Of a stretch of DNA of 46,276 nt, positions 41,132-46,276 are shown one piece after another. The stretch is from an uncultured Planctomycetota bacterium (GTDB lineage: Bacteria; Planctomycetota; Phycisphaerae; UBA1845; UTPLA1): positions 1 to 46,276 of the forward strand of contig CAADGE010000018.1 in assembly GCA_900696465.1 (NCBI GenBank). Reading direction: 5' to 3'. The position numbers were made by a program, and so were the translations under genes. How positions within the stretch are numbered: position 1 is the first letter of the stretch; every line of letters begins with the position of its first letter. The notes beneath the pieces were generated by a model. That model saw only the letters and a program-made list of their open reading frames with translations. It was not told the origin of the DNA and did no database searches.

Positions 41132-41815
41132 TTAGGCTGCGGCAACGGAGTCAAATGCAGGTCGTTGAATCGGCGTGCATGAAGCTGGATGGGGTTCACC
41201 AAACGGCTTGACCACCCGGCGTCGGAGCCGAAGCGCCGAGATCGGCACCGGCTCGAATCCCGCTTCCGCTCGGAGGCGGTTGACGGCGCGGAGCAGGTTG
41301 AGGAGCTGTCGCCGGACGGGGGCATACGGCTCGAAGCGGATACGACGGAACTCGCCGATGAGCTTCTCGACCGACCGATGGCAGGCGATGCTGAGCAGGT
41401 ACGCCTTGAGCGTGCGGTATTCGTCGGGATGGATTCGCACCGAAGGGTGCATCCGCCGATCTACGCCCATGCGATAGCCGATGCTGTAGCCCGCGAATCG
41501 GATGGGATCGCGGCGAACATCCTTGTGGTTCGGCTCATCCTCGAAGAATCGGTGCCGCCCGCGCGAGGCGATAAGCACGAAGAACCGGCCATGCCGGATG
41601 TAATGCACGTTGGCCAGTCCCGCCCGCCTGTGCCGCGCCCTCGTCCACTTGGACAGGTCGGCGTCGTATTGCTCCAGCAGCTTCTCGTCCACCCGTCGCG
41701 GGTCCTTCCGCTCCGGGATGATGCCCGTGACGTAGAACCAATATCCATGCCCGATGTAGCTGATGGCAAGCTGCTGGACGAAGCCCTCGATTGAGATCGC
41801 TTCACAACGATACGA
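41132..41815 (-). CDS. Conserved planctomycete-type hypothetical protein
   Basis: A 227-residue protein: MSYRCEAISIEGFVQQLAISYIGHGYWFYVTGIIPERKDPRRVDEKLLEQYDADLSKWTRARHRRAGLANVHYIRHGRFFVLIA. Charged, beta-rich, ending in an arginine-rich helical region (FEPYAPVRRQLLNLLRAVNRLRAEAGFEPVP). I recall this pattern from many planctomycete genomes, often near XRE and mobile-element genes. The many conserved H, R, W and Y residues suggest a nucleic-acid or nuclease role, but no catalytic motif is clear. ATG 41815 is preferred over 41833 for family likeness. Convergent with the XRE gene (11-base gap). Confidence 0.6.
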   Translation of the reverse strand, partial: SYRCEAISIEGFVQQLAISYIGHGYWFYVTGIIPERKDPRRVDEKLLEQYDADLSKWTRARHRRAGLANVHYIRHGRFFVLIASRGRHRFFEDEPNHKDVRRDPIRFAGYSIGYRMGVDRRMHPSVRIHPDEYRTLKAYLLSIACHRSVEKLIGEFRRIRFEPYAPVRRQLLNLLRAVNRLRAEAGFEPVPISALRLRRRVVKPFGEPHPASCTPIQRPAFDSVAAA

Positions 41816-43353
41816 CATGGCACTGGTTATCACACGCCCCGGCGCTACTCAAACGCGATGCCCTTGAAATGGATGGGATTGTTCGCAGGCACAATCCCCA
41901 AAGCCCATGAAACCGCACGATGACGGAATCCTGTCGCTCTCTTGCACGACTTCGCGCCGAACGCAGGTCACCGCATCCCAACCTCGCATCAAACCATCAT
42001 CCTTTTGCATCACCTCCTCGCTGCCGTCGCGCATCCGGGCGCGCCGTCTGTATTCCAGATCAGCCCCCGCCCAATACATACGCGTAGCGCAGCAAAAACC
42101 TCCGGCGAATCCTGGATACACATCCAGTGTTCGCCGTCATTCCGCCATCAAAAGACGACTCACGTCCCCGTGAGACCTCTTTCGATCGCAGCATCGTCCT
42201 TCCCAGGAACCGGGCGGCGGGCAGGCGCAATTCGCCTGCCGCGCCGACCACACGCTTCAAGATGGATATGACCCGTCGCCGCTTTCGTTGTCGTTTATCC
42301 CCGGCACCACCCGTAAGGACACAAACGGCTGCACCACTGCCTTGCAGTGCCTCCGCTCCGCTCCCGCGGACTTCTACTTGCGGCACTCTCCCAGACTACG
42401 GCCTTTGAATCATCCGCCTGACTTGGCGGACACCGGGCACCACCCCGGCAGCCACAGTCCTTCCCCGGTTATTGATAGTCGTTGCACAATCGGTCACGTC
42501 GGTAGGGCCGGTTAAGGCCCGGTCCGGCAGCGTATGTCCGAGGCTCCCGCCCCGGCATAGTTTCCGCCCGCACAAGCGCGGACGATTTCGAGGTCCAGAA
42601 TACAGAAGCTGACCCCTACCCTTCGCTGCGGGATGTTCCCTGTTCGGCACCATCTCCGATTGCACTGACCGGCAAGGGCTTGACGCCCCTTTCATCGTTG
42701 AGCTTTTCGCCATCGGGCTTTTCAAGGCCGCATCAGCGGCTCACCCGAATGCCGAGCTTGTGTCATCGCCCGGTTTAGCGTGTCGCCACGCGAAAGCTCC
42801 CGACGCCGGCAAGCGTTGAACGAACCTGACGGGACTTTCACCCGAATTGTCCGCCGTGGCGGACTGTGGTCCCGACCCCGCTTGGGGGATTACGCCGCGA
42901 ATGCGGCCTCACCCCTTCGACCATCACGGCTCGCCTTGCGGCGAGTCTGTCCCGGTCGCCCGATTTCCAGTTGCACTATGGGATAGAACTACAGGATTGC
43001 TCCAACGAACTACTTCGCAGGGATTACTCTGTAGAGCCTCCCTCGAACGTGGCGAGCTACTCTCGCAGCACCACGCTCTACGGGTCGTGGACCATGACGG
43101 CTGGTGAAGCGCGTCCCCTTAGTCCCGATGGTGAGTCGGGATTTACCGGGCGGTCCACGCCCATCTTGAAACGTCAGATACGCGGTTCGCGTTCCTGACA
43201 GCCGCGGGATGGTGGTCCCGCTCGTCGAAACCTTAGCCCAATTCCGTTTGGCAAATCAAATCCACTTCACCAGCGCGGGTGTTGGCATTTTCAATCAGTT
43301 TCCATACAATATCCGATTCTCCGAGCCTTGAAGGCATCGCAAGGAGGCCTCAG
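41816..43353. other. 1.5 kb without protein genes; structured DNA
   Basis: No frame here has family-like sequence. Many short perfect hairpins occur in the second half: CCGCC/GGCGG near 42415, CCGGG/CCCGG near 42432, GTCCGCC/GGCGGAC near 42850, CTCGCC/GGCGAG near 42930, GTCCCGA/TCGGGA near 43120. The first 300 bases (41850-42150) show nothing. See the group II intron candidate. Confidence 0.5.
42150..42870 (-). ncRNA. Probable group II intron relic (5' part, no maturase)
   Basis: On the minus strand a GTCCGCC-ACG-GCGGAC stem is followed by AATTCGGGTGAAAGTCCCG and TCAGG (about 42865-42825). This matches the usual start of bacterial group II intron domain I, which has a hairpin, UUCGG, GGUGAAAGUCC and CAGG. 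Alternating GC-rich hairpins continue to about 42150, like domains I to III. No reverse-transcriptase frame and no domain V (the GAGC...GUUC hairpin) are found, so it would be a truncated, inactive relic. The identification is by pattern memory. Confidence 0.4.
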
Positions 43354-44724
43354 TTGGACTCACGAGCCGTCAACGCCACCCCTAGCGCTTCCGATATTGC
43401 GGCGAGGCTAGAACGTCTCCCGATATCGCGTTTGCACTACAGGCTGCTTCTTATTCATGGATTCGGTTGGTTGTTCGACGCGATGGACGTTGGGATCATC
43501 ACATTCGTCATCGTCGCACTTTCAAAGGAGTGGGTGCTCTCGCCGAGCGAGGTTGGCCTGATTGCAAGCTCTGGCCTTGCTGGAATGTTTTTGGGCGCCG
43601 CCGCCGGCGGAATCGCAGCAGACCGTTGGGGGCGCAAGGCCGTCTTTCAAATCACACTTCTCATTTTTGCGATCTCAACAGCCTTGTGCGCGCTCGCTTG
43701 GGGTTTCTGGTCGATGATTGCCTTTAGATTGTTAGTCGGCTTCGGTTTGGGTGCCGAACTGCCTGTTGTTTCCTCCCTTCTGAGCGAGTTTGTGCCCGCT
43801 CGCCACCGCGGACGGTTCATCGTGCTACTTGAGAGCTTTTGGGCATACGGTTGGCTCGCTGCCGCAATCGTCGCGTTCGTAGTCATACCTACATTTGGTT
43901 GGCGCCCGGCGTTTCTCATCGGTGCCTTACCCGCATTCTACGTTTGGGTTATTAGGCGCTCCTTACCAGAGTCACCACGCTGGCTTGCAAGCAAGGGCCG
44001 TGCGGAAGAGGCAGAGTCGGTCATGGCTGCCTTGGAGCGGGAAACCGAACGCGCAACAGGGGAGGCACTCCTGCCCTTAGAGTCGTCAGAACGATCAATC
44101 CTCGCTGCTTCACAGCAGTCTTCCCTAGGAGCCCTATGGTCTGCCCGACTTCGTCGGCGTACCACAATGCTCTGGATTCTGTGGTTTGGCCTGGTCTTCG
44201 GTTATTACGGTATTTTTGTCTGGCTTCCATCATTACTCGTGAAGTCAGGCTATTCGATGGTGAACTCGTTCCTCTATGTAGTCGTTATCACGCTCGCCCA
44301 AATCCCAGGATATTTTAGCGCCGCATACTTGATTGATCGCATTGGCCGCAGGCCCGTGATCATCTCTTACCTAATCGCCTCTGCGATTTGTGCGTTTCTC
44401 TTTGGCCGCTCCACGACAACGGCAGATATACTAACTTGGGCCTCGCTAATGTCATTCTTTAACCTTGGTGCATGGGGAGGCGTTTATACCTACACGCCAG
44501 AACTATATCCGACGCACATTCGCGGAACTGGAGTTGGCACCGCAGCAGCGATTGGGCGCGTCGGCGGAATCCTCGCTCCAATCATTGTTGGGGCACTCTT
44601 GCCGAGCATTGGGCAAGCTGGTGTGCTCACGCTCAATGCCGCACTCCTAGTCGTTGCCGCGTTGTCCGTTGCGATTCTCGGCAAAGAGACCAAGGGAGCG
44701 ACACTTGAGGAGCTCTCAACATGA
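43354..44724 (+). CDS. MFS transporter, metabolite:H+ symporter type
   Basis: A 456-residue, 12-helix major facilitator. Signature pieces: GFGWLFDAMDVGIITFVIVALSKEW (helix 1), GMFLGAAAGGIAADRWGRKAVFQ (the D-R-x-G-R-K loop between helices 2 and 3), LLVGFGLGAELPVVSSLLSEFVPARHRGR, and the second-half repeat YLIDRIGRRPVI and YTPELYPTHIRGTGVG. This is closest to the aromatic acid or niacin (NiaP-like) and sugar-related group; substrate not assignable. TTG 43354 is the start because AAGGAGG is six bases upstream; the ATG at 43279 has none. The gene is lower in GC than its neighbours. Its stop overlaps the next start (ATGA). Confidence 0.8.
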   Translation: MDSRAVNATPSASDIAARLERLPISRLHYRLLLIHGFGWLFDAMDVGIITFVIVALSKEWVLSPSEVGLIASSGLAGMFLGAAAGGIAADRWGRKAVFQITLLIFAISTALCALAWGFWSMIAFRLLVGFGLGAELPVVSSLLSEFVPARHRGRFIVLLESFWAYGWLAAAIVAFVVIPTFGWRPAFLIGALPAFYVWVIRRSLPESPRWLASKGRAEEAESVMAALERETERATGEALLPLESSERSILAASQQSSLGALWSARLRRRTTMLWILWFGLVFGYYGIFVWLPSLLVKSGYSMVNSFLYVVVITLAQIPGYFSAAYLIDRIGRRPVIISYLIASAICAFLFGRSTTTADILTWASLMSFFNLGAWGGVYTYTPELYPTHIRGTGVGTAAAIGRVGGILAPIIVGALLPSIGQAGVLTLNAALLVVAALSVAILGKETKGATLEELST

Positions 44725-45935
44725 ACAGATCAGACCCTAGTCTGAAGAATACTCAAAGCGACCTGACGCGACCGATCTGCGTACTGTGTCCGCGTGCCAA
44801 TACTGACATTGCCAAGCACCGTGACGATGAGTATTACCAGGACGGAGACATCCAAGAGCAAGGCTTCTTTGATGCCATCAGACAATGGGAGGCTTCTGGA
44901 AATGGCCGTTCGCACCATGTGGTGATTCCCGGTGTTCGGCAGGGGCAGACTGGGGAACAGTTAGTCAAGTTGTTGCAGTTTTACTACGCCCTGGGTGTGC
45001 GCTACTTCATAATGACAATGTCGGAGAATCTAACAAACGTCAAGGAGCGCTTTATTGAATGGCGTAAAACATGCGACATCGATGATGCCCCTGTTCTCAT
45101 AGCAACAATTGCCAGTGCTCCCGGATTGGCACGAATAGCGGACGGGATCGTAAGGTACTACGTCAGAACAGAAGAGGAAGCCAAGACTCTTGGCGAATTT
45201 TGTAGGGAGAAAGAGAAGTGTGCATGCGCGATAAGCTTCTATCTCGACAATCCCTACGGCAAAGCGACATCCAAATTGTTTCTCGAAACTGTTAGGAACA
45301 AGAGCGACGTGGCGGCACCGAACTGCGAGAACCCGGTCACAGCCGATGATGCCGCTGAAATCGTGAACATATGGTTTAAGGAGTATTATCCAGCTTTCCA
45401 GAGGCAAGAGATTCCAGATTTGATGCAAAGAACGGCGATTCTGGTAGCTGGCTATGGCCGAATGCTCCGAGAAACGCTTTCCGCCCTCTCCCTAAAATAT
45501 GCTGAGAAAAGTGGTGGATTTAAGATTATCGCCTGCACGTCTACGCTAACCCAGGCCGCATGGCAGCCTAAGCCTAGTGAAATGGATCGAATCATCTTTA
45601 CAGTGCGTCCCAACCAAGCAAGGGGTGGTTCACCAGGCGGTGGCGGTCTAGACCGAGACCTAGTCTACCATTTTGCAAAACGAACGCTTCTTCGAGTCCT
45701 CGCGATGGCCAAGGATGCCAAGAGCACCAAAGCATTTCTTGATCGCTGGTCGCTTGGCCAATTTCCAGAGGAGGATGATTCTGCGCTCGACGAATCGGTG
45801 GAGAGCATCACTGGCGACATTGCGATCAAAGTCGAAGTCATCAACAACACAAGATGGCGTCATAAGGACTCCGGGTCTGGCGCCCCAATGCGGCCGAGAA
45901 GACTCTCCAAAGATTCCGCGGCAAGGCCCAAGTAG
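44721..45935 (+). CDS. Cytoplasmic periplasmic-binding-protein-like protein
   Basis: A 404-residue protein with an alpha/beta fold like type I periplasmic ligand-binding proteins: VLCPRANTDIAKHRDDEYYQDGDIQEQGFFDAIRQW, HHVVIPGVRQGQTG, LLQFYYALGVRYFIMT, PVLIATIASAPGLARIADGIVRYYVRTEEEAKTLGEF and AILVAGYGRMLRETLSAL. There is no signal peptide, so it is cytoplasmic, unlike true transport binding proteins. It overlaps the MFS gene by 4 bases (ATGA) and is translationally coupled to it, suggesting a ligand sensor or an enzyme for the substrate carried. The last 60 residues are acidic then basic. No named family. Confidence 0.55.
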   Translation: MNRSDPSLKNTQSDLTRPICVLCPRANTDIAKHRDDEYYQDGDIQEQGFFDAIRQWEASGNGRSHHVVIPGVRQGQTGEQLVKLLQFYYALGVRYFIMTMSENLTNVKERFIEWRKTCDIDDAPVLIATIASAPGLARIADGIVRYYVRTEEEAKTLGEFCREKEKCACAISFYLDNPYGKATSKLFLETVRNKSDVAAPNCENPVTADDAAEIVNIWFKEYYPAFQRQEIPDLMQRTAILVAGYGRMLRETLSALSLKYAEKSGGFKIIACTSTLTQAAWQPKPSEMDRIIFTVRPNQARGGSPGGGGLDRDLVYHFAKRTLLRVLAMAKDAKSTKAFLDRWSLGQFPEEDDSALDESVESITGDIAIKVEVINNTRWRHKDSGSGAPMRPRRLSKDSAARPK

Positions 45936-46084
45936 AAAACCTGCCTGGGCGTCGCCTCGTTCGCCCCGTCGGGACCACTCCGGTGCTCGCTCGAAAGGAT
46001 GGTATCCGTCCGGCCAAACACACGGAGCAGAGTGAATTGGGCCACGCTGATTGCTGGCGATTCCGGTCTTGTTGATGAGGAACT

Positions 46085-46276
46085 TCAGGCGAGCGCGAGG
46101 GGCGTCTGCCGTGCGGCCTTCCATTGATCGGGCAGGAACTGATCGAGTTGACTCATCGGTGTGGCGGCGATGCGGGTCAGCACATCGCGGAGGTAGGCAA
46201 AGGGCTCGACGTTGTGGCGCTGGCAGGTAGCGATAAGACTGAACAAGATGGCGGCGGTGTGGCCGCCGTTGTCGGA
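46085..46276 (-). CDS. IS66-family transposase (TnpC), 3' end only
   Basis: The frame is open at the right edge; 63 C-terminal residues are present. SDNGGHTAAILFSLIATCQRHNVEPFAYLRDVLTRIAATP and MSQLDQFLPDQW are the typical IS66 C-terminal domain. The rest of the element lies outside the window. The region 45936-46084 is the outer end of this element or spacer and holds no gene. Confidence 0.85.
   Translation of the reverse strand, partial: SDNGGHTAAILFSLIATCQRHNVEPFAYLRDVLTRIAATPMSQLDQFLPDQWKAARQTPLALA

Noticed and set aside
42150-42870. Intact retron or reverse-transcriptase gene
   Set aside because: No YxDD-type reverse-transcriptase frame exists on either strand.
41849-43198. Several short frames of 70-110 codons on both strands
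   Set aside because: They overlap each other in a hairpin-rich stretch, with proline/arginine-rich low-complexity translations and no family likeness.

Overview
The window looks like planctomycete DNA, probably a soil or water MAG. It carries a PEP-CTERM exosortase-sorted protein end, a large secreted protein with thrombospondin type-3 calcium repeats and a cysteine-rich dockerin-like tail, GC-rich coding sequence and several small proteins that I recall as common in planctomycete mobile elements. Most of it is accessory DNA; I saw no rRNA, no tRNA and no CRISPR array.

Layout. (1) 1-3.5 kb: the end of a PEP-CTERM gene, the first codons of a second secreted gene cut off by an IS3-family element (677-2073, frameshifted transposase), then an IS256-family transposase on the minus strand whose last codons lie in the IS3 right end. 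(2) 3.9-10.3 kb: a plasmid-like maintenance block with a winged-helix replication-initiator-like gene, a short antisense transcript candidate, a repeat cluster, parA and a small partner, a UPF0175/DUF3368 toxin-antitoxin pair and an ArdC-type antirestriction metalloprotein. (3) 10.5-13.7 kb: a lipoprotein and the large secreted protein, probably cargo. (4) 13.9-23.5 kb: a DUF2726 nuclease-like gene, four small conserved proteins, two winged-helix proteins translationally coupled to a VirD4/TraG-like coupling ATPase, and membrane and coiled-coil proteins. This resembles an integrative, perhaps mobilisable, element; no relaxase is visible.

(5) 23.6-40 kb is a defence island. First comes an AAA ATPase plus subtilisin-like protease pair matching IetAS, with a dyad operator over its promoter. 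Next a tyrosine recombinase runs with almost no gap into a five-gene operon: SNF2 helicase with a DUF3883-like tail, a PRTase-CE phosphoribosyltransferase, a NADAR domain fused to a DUF1156 adenine methyltransferase, a four-helix-bundle protein, and a DUF499 ATPase. Helicase, methylase and ATPase together resemble the Hma type. The PRTase and the NADAR fusion, joined by a 4-base GTGA overlap, are the most novel part: they suggest a nucleotide or base-modification chemistry added to a restriction-like system. A mobile repeat family (core CAGAAGGC) lies in the methyltransferase gene and around the four-helix-bundle gene.

(6) 40-46.3 kb: a membrane protein, an XRE regulator, a conserved planctomycete-type hypothetical gene, about 1.5 kb of structured non-coding DNA that looks like a group II intron relic, an MFS transporter translationally coupled to a cytoplasmic periplasmic-binding-protein-like protein, and the 3' end of an IS66 transposase at the right edge.
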